Assembly (NCBI RefSeq): GCF_014635045.1
Contig: NZ_BMCF01000006.1
Coordinates: forward strand, 124,001-188,000
Reading direction: 5' to 3'
DNA: 64,000 bases
Source: Staphylococcus nepalensis
GTDB taxonomy: Bacteria; Bacillota; Bacilli; Staphylococcales; Staphylococcaceae
In this document: positions 48,837-58,460 of the stretch, piece by piece
How the letters are laid out: every line of letters starts with the position of its first letter
How positions within the stretch are numbered: position 1 is the stretch's first letter
Translations under genes and position numbers: made by a program
The notes under the pieces: generated by a model
The model's input: the letters and a program-made list of their open reading frames with translations, nothing else
Told to the model about the DNA's origin: nothing
The model's database searches: none

Positions 48837-49634
48837 CTATGGATTATTATTAAAACCACCGTCTACTCCCATTTTTTTCATTTTAAGTGCCTCATTTTTG
48901 TTGTTCAAAGTAAAAACATGTACCTTCAATCCATTGTTATGAGCGCGTTTAACAATATTTTTTGTAACAGCTTTTTGATTAACCCCAATACCATAAGCAA
49001 AATTTGCTAACCGTTCTAATTCTGCATTAGTTAAATTTGAAATGTCTTTATCATCTATAAGTTTTATTAATGGAATATCCTCGTTTAAATTATGTATATT
49101 TTGTAAACTCATTTCTGAAAATGATTGTATAATTACCTTTCCTTTTTTTAAATTTTTATCACTTAATAAATGTTCACTCTCTAAATCTTTCATTAAAATT
49201 TCATCCATAAATGGATATATATCAGGATGTTTCGTTTCAATATAAAAATTAGTTTTATCCTTATACTCTTTTAGTATTTCAGATAATTCAGGTACTAACT
49301 CATGTTTAAATTTCGAATCAAAATGTGAACCAGCATCTAACGCTTTGATTTCTGATAGTGATAAATCATTTACCAAACCATTGCCATTCGTAGTCCTATT
49401 TACTTCTTTATCATGCATAGCAATTAATTTATTATCTTTTGTCATTTGTAAATCTAGTTCAATGTAATCCGCTTTTTGTGTAATAGCTTTATCATAAGCA
49501 GCAAACGTGTGCTCAGGAGCCGATCCACTTGCGCCTCTATGTGCAATGTTTAAATATTTTTTACTTAAAACATTATCAGAACAAGCAGATAATAATATGA
49601 TACTTAATAAACTAACAAATATTAACTTTTTCAA
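48837..49634 (-). CDS. Glycerophosphodiester phosphodiesterase lipoprotein
   Basis: 265 residues. Lipoprotein signal ending LLSAC with C18. GDPD catalytic residues are visible: H32-R33 (IAHRGASG), E41, E59 and D61 (IELDLQ), and H74 (AMHDKEVNRT). It would hydrolyse glycerophosphodiesters on the outer membrane face. The usual C-terminal GVDGxFTNYPD is altered to GVDGGFNNNP and the protein ends there, slightly shorter than relatives. TTG start behind TAGGTAGG. Confidence 0.88.
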   Translation of the reverse strand: MKKLIFVSLLSIILLSACSDNVLSKKYLNIAHRGASGSAPEHTFAAYDKAITQKADYIELDLQMTKDNKLIAMHDKEVNRTTNGNGLVNDLSLSEIKALDAGSHFDSKFKHELVPELSEILKEYKDKTNFYIETKHPDIYPFMDEILMKDLESEHLLSDKNLKKGKVIIQSFSEMSLQNIHNLNEDIPLIKLIDDKDISNLTNAELERLANFAYGIGVNQKAVTKNIVKRAHNNGLKVHVFTLNNKNEALKMKKMGVDGGFNNNP

Positions 49635-49923
49635 TTTTATACCTACCTAGATTTATTATATACACAATCTATTTTAGCACATTTGATTAAGTTAAATATT
49701 TTAGTTTTTTAATACAGTAATTTTTTTACTTAGATTCATGTTAAGCATTAAAAAGATAGAAAGCGAAGATTACTAAGCAACAAGTATGTGAAGTTTACAT
49801 TCATATTTATACTATAAGGATCCCTCTTGAATTTAGCTAATTTAAAAAGACAACTCCTGAAATCTATATGTTTTTGTTTTAATCCTATCGATTTTATGGT
49901 TAACAGTTATTTTTGTTGAAATC

Positions 49924-50337
49924 TTATTGCATATAAAAACGCTTCTGAAAGGCTACAAGAGATTCTATAACAAAATTACAATCTTTATCCTTAAAATGTA
50001 AGGCTGCTTCGTGCTTTATAGGTAATCTGATTTTTAGTAAATTAACATTTTCTTTAAAATACGGTTCTATTCCACCAATTTTTTTAATATCGTAATTTAA
50101 ACAATCTGGTATTGTTAAAATGTCACTTCCTATAATATATGCACAAAACAATTGGTAAAATGCATCTTCATCGATAGAATCTAAATAAAGTAACTCTTTT
50201 CTCTTATCTCTCGGGTGCTTAAATAAGTTATAAAAGAACTTAGAAATAATATTTCTATCTTTGTAATGTTTTAATGCTTTTGAACTTTCATTTGACAATA
50301 GTTTTAAATATTCATTTATGTTTTGATTTAAATCCAA
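49924..50337 (-). CDS. Hypothetical protein, 137 residues
   Basis: TTG start behind AGAGGTGG. Soluble and helical, with LFKHPRDKRKELLYLDSIDE and GSDILTIPDCLNYDIKKIGG. I do not recognise a family. Monocistronic, flanked by spacers of nearly 300 and 480 bases. Confidence 0.55.
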   Translation of the reverse strand: MDLNQNINEYLKLLSNESSKALKHYKDRNIISKFFYNLFKHPRDKRKELLYLDSIDEDAFYQLFCAYIIGSDILTIPDCLNYDIKKIGGIEPYFKENVNLLKIRLPIKHEAALHFKDKDCNFVIESLVAFQKRFYMQ

Positions 50338-50821
50338 CTATACCACCTCTTTAAAACACTTTCTTATACATACCCTATATTTAATGTTCTAATATATTAG
50401 TTTATGTAAGTCACTCTGTCTTTAATATGAGTTACATCACGTACGATATATCATTCGTTTTTTGCGGTAAAATTTGTATTCTAAACATATATTTAATTCT
50501 GTTATTTACTGTTATTCTAATATTTAATGCTGAGGCATAAATGCCTCAGCATCATATAGCCAGATGATCTTGACAATGTTTAAATGATTACTATTCAGTA
50601 ACCGAAAGCTGTTACCTTACATATCAACGTACAAATAATTTATATATATCATTAAAATGACGATTGGTTGACGCATCGCACATATTAAAATTCAGTCATG
50701 AAAAGCTAATTATAATATAATACTTCATAATGAAATGATTAATATAACAAATTAGATGTAAATACAAAAATTAATTCAATAATCTTTTCATAGTGATTAA
50801 AAATATATTGTTATGACCTCT
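50338..50821. other. 484-base spacer with one perfect hairpin
   Basis: ATGCTGAGGCA-TAAA-TGCCTCAGCAT (50527-50552) is a perfect 11-bp hairpin without a T-tail. The rest is AT-rich with no gene seen. Confidence 0.5.
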
Positions 50822-51502
50822 TTAGTCCTGGTTCAGCCAACCCAATATATACTGAAAACAATAGTTTTTGGGATCAATACATGCTTTATGACTTAAAAAT
50901 GGAAAAGAAAATAAATATATAGTACTTTGCTTGTATTTGTTTACAAAGTTTAAAGTCGTATCTATTAATACCGATTGATCATTTAACCCATGCACAATTA
51001 AAATTTTTGAATTGTAGCCATCTTTATGAATAGGAGAAGCTTTTTCTAAGTTAGCGTCATTTGTATTTCCAAAATATTCAACGACTGCATTATCTCCAAG
51101 CCCTTTTGATTTTGTAAATAACACATCTGTAACTGGCGCTAAAGCAATCACTCTATCTACACTGTTTTCGTTTAACAAGGCCAATTGCCCACCTACTGAA
51201 TGACCTAATAAGATAATCTCATCTTTTGATTTATAATAATCCGTCTCTTTAAACGTTTTGATTGCTTGTTTAATATCTTCAAAGGGTATCGGCCATCTAT
51301 GCTCGCCTCTACAATATTCAATATTAACCACATTAAACCCTTCATTTAAAAACGTTTCAACTAAAGGTTCCATTAGCTTTTTGCTAAATTTTTGTCTCCA
51401 ATACCCTCCATGAATAAGTAATATCCATTGCCCATTACTATTTTCTTTTTGATATACTTCAAAAAAATTTTCTTCATGATCCGAATACATTATTTTTTCC
51501 AT
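50822..51502 (-). CDS. Alpha/beta hydrolase (esterase / kynurenine formamidase-like)
   Basis: 226 residues. Oxyanion motif HGGYWRQKF near residue 31, nucleophile GHSVGG near 99, acid in HGLNDQSVL near 172 and a histidine in LSHKACID near 204. This set fits the BD-FAE or kynurenine formamidase-like esterases. GGGGTGGTTTTTAA precedes the ATG. No tryptophan-catabolic genes nearby, so a general esterase is more likely. Confidence 0.82.
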   Translation of the reverse strand: MEKIMYSDHEENFFEVYQKENSNGQWILLIHGGYWRQKFSKKLMEPLVETFLNEGFNVVNIEYCRGEHRWPIPFEDIKQAIKTFKETDYYKSKDEIILLGHSVGGQLALLNENSVDRVIALAPVTDVLFTKSKGLGDNAVVEYFGNTNDANLEKASPIHKDGYNSKILIVHGLNDQSVLIDTTLNFVNKYKQSTIYLFSFPFLSHKACIDPKNYCFQYILGWLNQD

Positions 51503-52047
51503 TTAAAAACCACCCCTATGTTCTAAATACAATACACAACATGTCTTTATTTAATTTTTTCATACCAAAACGCCTTGTAGTTTTTAATATCCATTTACCT
51601 ATAACCAAATCACTGAACTTGTAAACAATTGATATAAGTGCTTTTTTAATTAAAACTTGTAGAATAATTACTATTATTTAAAAACCGCCTTATATGATTT
51701 TAATTATAAAAACTAAGCATTAATTTTTCATTTTTTAGTATCTACTTTAAAGGAAGCATATTCATTTATATCTTAAATTTTTAAATATCAGTCATGTGTT
51801 TTTTTAATGTCTAATGCAATTTGAATTTGGTTTTCTCTTTCTGTAACGGCTGAATCTATATCGCCTTCATTCACTAAATTAATTACTTTAATAGCATATC
51901 TGAGGATACTATAGCATGACCACGCATAGCTCTGTTGAAGTAGCACATAAAAAAACGCGAGATGCAAATTTACTTACCTCTGATTTTAAGTTCATGTCAT
52001 TAGAAATGCTTGAGATTTTTTAGTAAAGTTGGAAGAAATATATTGGA
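51503..52047. other. 545-base spacer with probable gene remnants
   Basis: On the minus strand 51788-51966 reads as one frame without a start, ending RYAIKVINLVNEGDIDSAV, then TERENQIQIALDIKKTHD. On the plus strand 51915-52022 reads MTTHSSVEVAHKKTRD ... MLEIF, reminiscent of the C-terminal part of isochorismatase-type hydrolases. Neither is a complete gene; both may be decayed fragments. Confidence 0.35.
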
Positions 52048-52056
52048 GTGATTAAT

Positions 52057-52650
52057 GTGGGCGAAAAAGAATTTTTCCAAAGATTATTAGCTATTTCTAA
52101 CGAAGGTTTAAATTATTCTAAAGATCCATATGACATTGAGCGATACAATAACCTATTTGATATAACGCAAAAATTTATAAATACGCATTTAACACAAAAA
52201 CCTATAAATTTTCACAAAGAGCAAGGTTATCCAACACCCAAAATCGACGTGAGAGCGTTGATCCTAGACCATAACGATCATATTTTATTAGTGGAAGACT
52301 CTAAAACTAAATTATGGGCACTACCAGGCGGATTTGCAGAAATAGGCATATCACCAGTTGAAAATATAATTAAAGAGGTTAAAGAAGAAACAGGATTAAA
52401 TACTACTGTCAAAAATCTCATCGCTGTTTACGATACAAACAAATCGAATCCAGAGAACGCCTTAGCGCAATATTACAAACTAATATATTACTGTAAAAAA
52501 TTAAGTGGCAATTTAACGACTAGTATTGAAACTAGTTCAGTAGCTTTCTTTGACTTAAAAAGGCTACCGGTGCTATCAACTAAAAGAAATACTGAACAAC
52601 AAATCATTGATTGTTTTAATAACAAAAATGGAAAAACCATTATTGAATAA
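52057..52650 (+). CDS. Nudix hydrolase with N-terminal helical domain
   Basis: About 197 residues. The N-terminal helical 'Nudix_N' segment (EKEFFQRLLAISNEGLNYSK) is followed by a Nudix domain with box GGFAEIGISPVENIIKEVKEETG. Arginine of the REUxEE core is replaced by lysine (KEVKEE). Relatives are ADP-ribose or ADP-sugar pyrophosphatases. I choose the GTG at 52057, eight bases after GGAG. Confidence 0.87.
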   Translation: MGEKEFFQRLLAISNEGLNYSKDPYDIERYNNLFDITQKFINTHLTQKPINFHKEQGYPTPKIDVRALILDHNDHILLVEDSKTKLWALPGGFAEIGISPVENIIKEVKEETGLNTTVKNLIAVYDTNKSNPENALAQYYKLIYYCKKLSGNLTTSIETSSVAFFDLKRLPVLSTKRNTEQQIIDCFNNKNGKTIIE

Positions 52651-52756
52651 TATGAACTTCCTCTACTAATTCGTGGTATTTTTGTTTATTTCTTTTATCC
52701 TATAATTAGTAGAGAAAACATCATTAATCTTTTAATATTCAAACAAGGGGTTATAT

Positions 52757-53378
52757 ATAGAAAATTGGATTAATTTTATAGTGATGTCTTTATTGATTCT
52801 CATCGCACCAGGCCAAAGCTTTTTGCTGTTATAAAAAACAGCATACACGTTGGAATCAAAAGTGGCATTTTCACAACTTTAAGGATAGCAAACGCCCATT
52901 TAATTTACGCAATTTTAGCCACTTTAGGCCTTATTTTTATATTAGTAAGTTCCCATACTGTTTTTTAGCAATCAAAGTATTAGGTGCTCTATATATTGTT
53001 TATTTAAGTCTTAACAATATAATTAATGCGCATAAATTCAACTATCAAAAGATTGATTCTGTAAATACGAAAAAAATAAATTTGTTTAACGCTTATAAAG
53101 AAGGATTTACTACTATGATTTTAAATCCAAAGGCTATTTTATTTTATATTAGTATCTTATCCCAATTTATAAACCATCAGAACAATGAAAGTGTACAAGG
53201 CGCAATACTTTCAGGATTGTTTATTGTAACTGTAATAACGTGGTTTAGTTTGTGTACTTTTATATTTAATTATGTAAAAGCAATTTTTCAAAAACCTAAA
53301 TTTAAAATGGTTTTTGACTACATTATTAGTATTACCTTAATTGCGCTATCAGTTAAAATTTTGACCACAAAACAATGA
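52757..53378 (+). pseudogene. Frameshifted LysE-type amino acid exporter
   Basis: In successive frames the sequence reads ENWINFIVMSLLILIAPGQSF, then HVGIKSGIFTTLRIANAHLI and GLIFILVSSHTVF, then AIKVLGALYIVYLSLNNI, ending in an intact 98-codon frame (53082-53378). This is a LysE/RhtB permease broken at two places, near 52830 and at the T-run near 52963. The expected start codon is ATA, behind AAGGGG. Not functional as read. Confidence 0.8.
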
Positions 53379-53410
53379 TATATTTGTAACGTAAATTTTT
53401 AATCCATTAA

Positions 53411-53437
53411 ACTGAGATATAAACTAGTGTCTCAGTT
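53411..53437 (+). terminator. Terminator of the lysE pseudogene
   Basis: ACTGAGA / TCTCAGT stem with 12-base loop and TTTTTT. Confidence 0.8.
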
Positions 53438-53559
53438 TTTTGATCTTACTTCGAGATATTAATCAATATCTTTCATTCTGAACCATCACTAAATCTTATC
53501 AAATTCACAATTATTTTCTATGTTATGATTCATTTTAAATTATAGAATATCATATTAAA

Positions 53560-53583
53560 ACAACCACCCTAGTGAGTGGTTGT
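53560..53583 (-). terminator. Terminator of the SDR gene at 53615
   Basis: ACAACCAC / GTGGTTGT perfect stem, 8-base loop, TTTT on the minus strand. Confidence 0.75.
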
Positions 53584-53614
53584 GACAGTAAATTTTAAAT
53601 TATATACAATAAAG

Positions 53615-54214
53615 TTAATAAATTTCATAACTTTGTCCCGTTTGAATGCCTTCGACGCTTTTTATATATTCTAATGCAACTCTTTTTAATGGCACTGGTT
53701 TAAAACCGGGAAAATACGCCTTCAATTGATCTGGAGACTCTTCAAAAACATTTGGACTAACTGTATTAATACGAATTCCTCTCGGTGCTTCTGCAGCTGC
53801 TGATTTAGCAAAGGCCTTTACACCACCATTTGCTAAAGCAGATGATGCGCCTTCAAAAATAGGGCAATCCATAATGACACCTGTTGTTAATGTAAAACTG
53901 CCACCATCATTAATATACTCCATCCCTAATAAAACCAAATTAACTTGTCCTTTCAACTTACTATCGATGCTTATATCATTTAATTCTGGTGTCATTTCAT
54001 TTAATGGGCCAAAATGTGCAGCTCCTGTGGCACTTATAACAGCATCAACCTTGCCTACTTCTTTATACATTTGCTTAATGCTTTCAGTATCAGTAATATC
54101 TACTTCAACGTCCGCGTTATGTCTAGATGCACCAATGACTTTATGCTTTTTTTCTAACTCCTTTTTTAGAACAGAACCTAATAAACCTGTATATCCTATT
54201 AATAATATTTTCAA
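53615..54214 (-). CDS. Short-chain dehydrogenase-like protein (atypical SDR)
   Basis: About 199 residues. N-terminal NAD(P) motif GYTGLLGSVL, conserved ISATGAAHFGPL near residue 70 and INTVSPNVFEESP near 160. The usual YxxxK is replaced by the ALANGGVKAFAKSAAAE region, where a lysine remains but no tyrosine four residues earlier. Activity may be lost or changed. TTG start at 54214 behind AAAGGGGTGG. Confidence 0.78.
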   Translation of the reverse strand: MKILLIGYTGLLGSVLKKELEKKHKVIGASRHNADVEVDITDTESIKQMYKEVGKVDAVISATGAAHFGPLNEMTPELNDISIDSKLKGQVNLVLLGMEYINDGGSFTLTTGVIMDCPIFEGASSALANGGVKAFAKSAAAEAPRGIRINTVSPNVFEESPDQLKAYFPGFKPVPLKRVALEYIKSVEGIQTGQSYEIY

Positions 54215-54743
54215 ACCCACCACCCCTTTACTTAAAGTTAACAACCGGAAAAGAAAAAGTAAATTTATTTATTTCAGAATATTGAAATAATTTAAAAACT
54301 CAAAAATTTATGCAATTTGTAACCAAAAGATATATAGTCAATAAAATAAATAACCACTCCGAAGAGTGGTTGCACAAAATTTGTTTGGGTAAATGTCTGA
54401 AGTTTACCTGTATATAGATTATCATATCATTTGTATTTACTGTATAAGGGTATTCCCTAATATTAATATATCTTTGAGCCACTACCAATTGATATGTGGG
54501 ACGCCTATGAGTTTAGCGCATTAAAGCTTTCTAATGGGATGGTAAAGATTAAAAAGGCTTTATAAACATTCAAATAATATTATTTAAAAAAAGCACTGTA
54601 TTGCACATGAATAACGAGTTACATATTTAAGTAATTAAGGCTTATTACATTATGTGATTTATAATATCGAAGATGCTTTATAATTCGAAGATTTCATTTA
54701 TTTAAAAACAATAATCAACACGTAATATTTCTAATCGTTTTAA
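54215..54743. other. 529-base spacer with a hairpin and a possible gene remnant
   Basis: AACCACTC-CGAA-GAGTGGTT hairpin (54352-54371) may end transcription of the minus-strand gene at 54744. A short plus-strand frame ending at about 54566 reads LPIDMWDAYEFSALKLSNGM with no start, possibly a decayed 3' end. Confidence 0.35.
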
Positions 54744-54950
54744 CTACTTAGTTATAATTTGCAAACAGCTCGGATGTATGAAATAAGTTATTTCTCCAAT
54801 ATTTATTTTTATACTACGTTGTTCGAAAATAGTATTTTTATTTTCAATCAACCATTCTATTGGTGAGTCATAAATATCATTTATAACTACGTCTTTCATA
54901 TTTGTAAGATCAGTCCAAGTGCCAATTAAATTTGCATAAATATGAGTCAT
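54744..54950 (-). CDS. Hypothetical protein, 68 residues
   Basis: ATG at 54950 preceded by AAAGGAGTGTTGAT. Soluble, mixed alpha/beta (MTHIYANLIGTWTDLTNMKD ... YFIHPSCLQIITK). Repeatedly seen in staphylococci as a small protein of unknown role, by my recollection; no domain recognised. Confidence 0.55.
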   Translation of the reverse strand: MTHIYANLIGTWTDLTNMKDVVINDIYDSPIEWLIENKNTIFEQRSIKINIGEITYFIHPSCLQIITK

Positions 54951-55176
54951 ATCAACACTCCTTTTCTTCATACCTTATTATTAATTTCTAGAAATATAGT
55001 AAATTTTAACATATCGTATATTTCCTCTCCACTATGCGTGTATATTGGACGGTTAAAACAGTTTTCATCCATTACACAAAAATATACAAATTTCTTATAA
55101 TAATAAGATGTTTGCACACATTTATTTTTAATATAGTGCAATTAAATTATAACAATAGTTTTTTAGGAGGAGCTAA

Positions 55177-55837
55177 ATGAAGAAAGCCTTTTTTTATTAA
55201 TATCAAGTTTCTTAATTTTATCCGCATGTAGTAATAGTGAAGATAGTAAATCGAGTGATAATAAAGAAACTGAATCATCATCTAAAGACACGAAAAAAAA
55301 TTATACTAAAGACGACGATACACAATCTGATATTGATAAAAATACTAGCGAAAATAAGACAGGTGCTAGCAATACTCAAGCAGCTGATACTGTAAACAAG
55401 CAAGATGAAACTTCTGAAGAACGTCCACACATACAAAATAAAGATAACATACAAGAAAAGAATCCTAATACAAATGCTGAAGACCAAACACAACAAGGCA
55501 ATAGACCCTTCGGCGTTATCCCGCCAAAAGGTATGACAAGCGAAGAATATCAACTTCTAGAAAATAATATACCTAAAGCCAACAATGTCTCAAATGAAGA
55601 ATATGAACAGCTATTAAATGAACAAGTACAAAAGATAGCAAATGAAAATCCAGGGCAAAATCAAAAAATAGATTTAAATTCAATGCCTGCCGGAGATTTT
55701 TCAACTGAGGTATGTCTGAAGAAGCACAAAATGAAATAGATAAGCTTACAAGACAAAAAGATTTTGAAGGTTTATCACAAGAAAAACATAACGATAGCGT
55801 ATCAGAAATTATGAATGATGAAATAAATAAAAATTAA
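55177..55837 (+). pseudogene. Lipoprotein gene with two frameshifts
   Basis: Strong AGGAGG precedes the ATG. After MKKA a seven-T run (55189-55195) puts the frame into a stop. With one more T it would read FFLLISSFLILSACSNSEDS, a lipoprotein signal with lipobox LSAC, then a long low-complexity acidic linker and NRPFGVIPPKGMTSEEYQLL. Near 55707 another single-base loss shifts the frame before MSEEAQNEIDKLTRQK. The repaired product would be about 220 residues. The T-run position suits phase variation. Confidence 0.75.
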
Positions 55838-55967
55838 ACACCTTCAACTGTATCTTTTTTCGATAAAATGATCATGCTAAAATTTTATTTTTATTGTATC
55901 GAAGCAAATATAAACGTTTAATTAAATATCTATTTTGATATTTAAACAAATACAAAAGAGGTGTTTT

Positions 55968-56191
55968 ATGAGATTTAAAAAGAGCTTGAAATATTCACTT
56001 GTCTTTTCTTAATTATTACTTTTTTAACAATTATTTTCAGATCAGCTGAAACAGAAATCAGCGAAATAATTCACGCGCCCTTTCTCAAAATATTTATTTT
56101 AATTAGTAACAAATTTATAAAAACATTAACTATCAGTTTACCTGCAACAATTGTAATATTTTTTGTATATTATTTTTATATTTTAAAATAA
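55968..56191 (+). pseudogene. Frameshifted small membrane-protein gene
   Basis: AGAGGTG precedes ATG (MRFKKSLKYSLVFS, then stop). One base shift after CTTTTC gives LIITFLTIIFRSAETEISEI, a second helix and KFIKTLTISLPATIVIFFVYYF. The repaired product is about 74 residues with two or three membrane spans. A terminator follows (56241-56268). Confidence 0.6.
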
Positions 56192-56240
56192 CAATAATGT
56201 TACCCTTTTGTTTTATTTATTTTGTTATCATTAATCTTTT

Positions 56241-56268
56241 AGCTCATCTTAATTGATGGGCTTATTTT
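56241..56268 (+). terminator. Terminator of the frameshifted membrane-protein gene
   Basis: AGCTCATC / GATGGGCT stem (one mismatch) with TATTTTTT. Confidence 0.75.
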
Positions 56269-56350
56269 TTATGTAATATCCTCCAAATTATGTTTGCTTA
56301 ATCCAGTTTCTTAAATATAAATGAATACTATTTCACACATTTTCACTTTA

Positions 56351-56377
56351 TAAAAAACCCTACCTTAACAGGTAGAG
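56351..56377 (-). terminator. Terminator of the 176-residue protein gene
   Basis: AAcCCTACCT / AGGTAGaGTT stem, 4-base loop, TTTTTT on the minus strand. Confidence 0.85.
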
Positions 56378-56383
56378 TTAAAA

Positions 56384-56914
56384 TTAATCTTCTATAAATT
56401 GAAGTTCATATATTGTCTTGTTTTTATACATATTAAATTCGTCCAACTTGCCATTCAATGTCAGTGTATGTTGTTTTCTACTGACATTATGACGGTAAGA
56501 TATTCTAATATTTATATTAGACTCATATCCATTATTTTGGATTGTGCTTTCAAATTCTTCAAATACTTCTTTGTTTACAGGTAAAAGATAACTTTCTTTA
56601 CTTGGTAACATATTTACATATTTTTCTTGTATAACTTTTTCACCATCTAATAAAATCTCAATTTTTATCTTTTTAGCAGCACCGCCGCCCAAGTTATATA
56701 ATTTTAAATAATCTTCATGATCAGTAATGTCAGTTGACATATTTTTCATGGTAAGCTCGTCTTCTTCATTTAGTTCAAGCAATACTTGGTTAAAACCTAA
56801 AGCTGGAATAAAGCCGATTTTCATTTGGTACAGTTGCAAAGTGACTGAAACAAAATAGAATAATGCCATTATAAATGTGCCTATAGAACCTATTGCTGAA
56901 ATTAAATTTATCAT
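56384..56914 (-). CDS. Membrane-anchored hypothetical protein, 176 residues
   Basis: One N-terminal hydrophobic helix (about residues 5-30) and a soluble beta-rich domain. The latter includes LKLYNLGGGAAKKIKIEILL, an element typical of small 'YNxGxGxA' beta-sandwich domains in membrane-tethered proteins of unknown role. AAAAGGGG precedes the ATG. Monocistronic with its own terminator. Confidence 0.65.
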   Translation of the reverse strand: MINLISAIGSIGTFIMALFYFVSVTLQLYQMKIGFIPALGFNQVLLELNEEDELTMKNMSTDITDHEDYLKLYNLGGGAAKKIKIEILLDGEKVIQEKYVNMLPSKESYLLPVNKEVFEEFESTIQNNGYESNINIRISYRHNVSRKQHTLTLNGKLDEFNMYKNKTIYELQFIED

Positions 56915-57166
56915 AGAATTTCCCCTTTTATATTTTCAGGAGACAGTAGTAGGACTGTAAATATAACACATATCTATAAAAATATCGCCTCTAAAAGTTA
57001 AAAACGATTGATTAATTGATGAACACTTTACAATAATAATATACATACCATAATTCTAATTGACTATAAATAATTAACATTTAAAATAATATTATAATTA
57101 TTCTTACTAATTATTTTTTAGTATAGTACAATAATTTTATACAAATATAATTTAGAGGAGACACAT

Positions 57167-58126
57167 ATGAAAAAATTACTATTTTTATTATTAGCAAGTT
57201 TTTTGGTTTTATCTGCATGTGGTGATAACGAACAAAGTAAATCAGAAGATAAGAAGGAAAACCAATCATCATCAAAAGAAGCTGAAAAAGGAGAGAATAA
57301 AGAAGAAAACAAACAAAAAGAAATTACTAAAAAAGAAAACTCTAAAGAATCTGAAGATAAAACAACTTTAAAATCTTCAAATGATGAAGATCAATCTGAA
57401 ACGAAAAATGATCAACAGAAAAGTGAAGACAAAAAAGAAAACAAACCTAAACCGGGCACTACGGATAAGATACCAGTTGAATTAGCCTCTACTGTTGATG
57501 GTGATACTGCTAAATTTATATATGAAGAAACCAAAGCATCTTTTAGATTTTTACTAATTGACACACCTGAAACTAAACACCCAAGCGTAGGCAAGCAACC
57601 ATTTGGCCAAGAAGCCTCAGATAGAACCGCAGAGTTACTAAATAATGCTGAAAAAATAGAAGTAGAATTTGATGTTGGAGAAAAGCAAGATAAATACGGA
57701 AGAAATTTAGCTTACATATATGTAGATGGAGACATGTTAAATAATATATTAGTAAGAGAAGGTTTAGCAAAAGTAGCTTACGTTTACCCTCCAAATACTA
57801 GATATTTGACAGAGTTAGAAAATTCACAAGAACAAGCAAAATCAGAAAAAATAGGCATTTGGAGTTTAAATTCTGCATTTGAAGAACAAAACAATACTCA
57901 AAATCAAGCAAAGACAGAAAACAATTCTAATTCCGACCCTACTTCAAGTAATAATTTTAATGACGACACCGAAGATAATATCAATTCAACAACTGAAAAT
58001 ACTACAACTTTCCCAAATTGTACAGCGCTACGTCAGGTTTATCCAGAAGGCGTTCCACAAGATCATCCTGCATATGAGCCAAAACACGATAGAGATAAAG
58101 ATGGCTATGCATGTGAAGTGAGTTAA
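57167..58126 (+). CDS. nuc: Lipoprotein thermonuclease with C-terminal Excalibur domain
   Basis: 319 residues. Lipoprotein signal with lipobox LSAC (C18), a Lys/Glu-rich linker (20-100), a staphylococcal nuclease domain (about 103-235) and an Excalibur calcium-binding domain (283-317, CTALRQV ... DRDKDGYACE). The nuclease residues are conserved: D111 and D113, R127, D132, E135 and R179 (SNase R35, D40, E43 and R87 equivalents). It would degrade DNA or RNA at the cell surface with Ca2+. GAGGAG precedes the ATG. Confidence 0.9.
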   Translation: MKKLLFLLLASFLVLSACGDNEQSKSEDKKENQSSSKEAEKGENKEENKQKEITKKENSKESEDKTTLKSSNDEDQSETKNDQQKSEDKKENKPKPGTTDKIPVELASTVDGDTAKFIYEETKASFRFLLIDTPETKHPSVGKQPFGQEASDRTAELLNNAEKIEVEFDVGEKQDKYGRNLAYIYVDGDMLNNILVREGLAKVAYVYPPNTRYLTELENSQEQAKSEKIGIWSLNSAFEEQNNTQNQAKTENNSNSDPTSSNNFNDDTEDNINSTTENTTTFPNCTALRQVYPEGVPQDHPAYEPKHDRDKDGYACEVS

Positions 58127-58131
58127 TTTTC

Positions 58132-58162
58132 AAAGGGCATCGTGATGATGTCCTATTTTTTA
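58132..58162 (+). terminator. Terminator of nuc
   Basis: AGGgCATC / GATGtCCT stem with 5-base loop and TTTTTT. Confidence 0.75.
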
Positions 58163-58460
58163 TCTGTTTCAGAATTGCAAAAATTAGACTTTTTATTAAA
58201 AATGATAAATAGGTGTAATGAAAGTTAGGCGTTTAAATTTATTTTAGATTTGAGCAAGGCGTCTATAAGAACTGATGAGCATCGATGAAAAGATTGAATT
58301 TGATTTTATAAATAGCGTACGTGAAGATTGATTATAGAATTAACACCAAGCGTTAACCTTATCATAATCACGCACAGATTAGGCCATTTTTATTGATGAA
58401 GTAAATTCACAATATAGTCATTTGTATCTGAATATGCAAAAAATTATAAAATGTTTATAG
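58163..58460. other. Spacer between nuc and the DinB-like gene
   Basis: About 300 bases with no convincing frame. It ends in a plus-strand terminator (next entry) although no plus-strand gene is visible, so an unannotated transcript is possible. Confidence 0.4.

Noticed and set aside
48690..49010. Plus-strand open frame of 106 codons opposite the GDPD gene
   Set aside because: Its second half lies opposite the catalytic GDPD gene with no ribosome site; a shadow frame.
55278..55553. Minus-strand hydrophobic 91-codon frame opposite the lipoprotein pseudogene
   Set aside because: Hydrophobicity is a by-product of the antisense of Lys/Glu/Asp-rich codons; no ribosome site.
57879..58121. Alternative frames inside nuc
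   Set aside because: The SNase and Excalibur motifs are all in the 57167 frame; the others are shadows of a low-complexity sequence.
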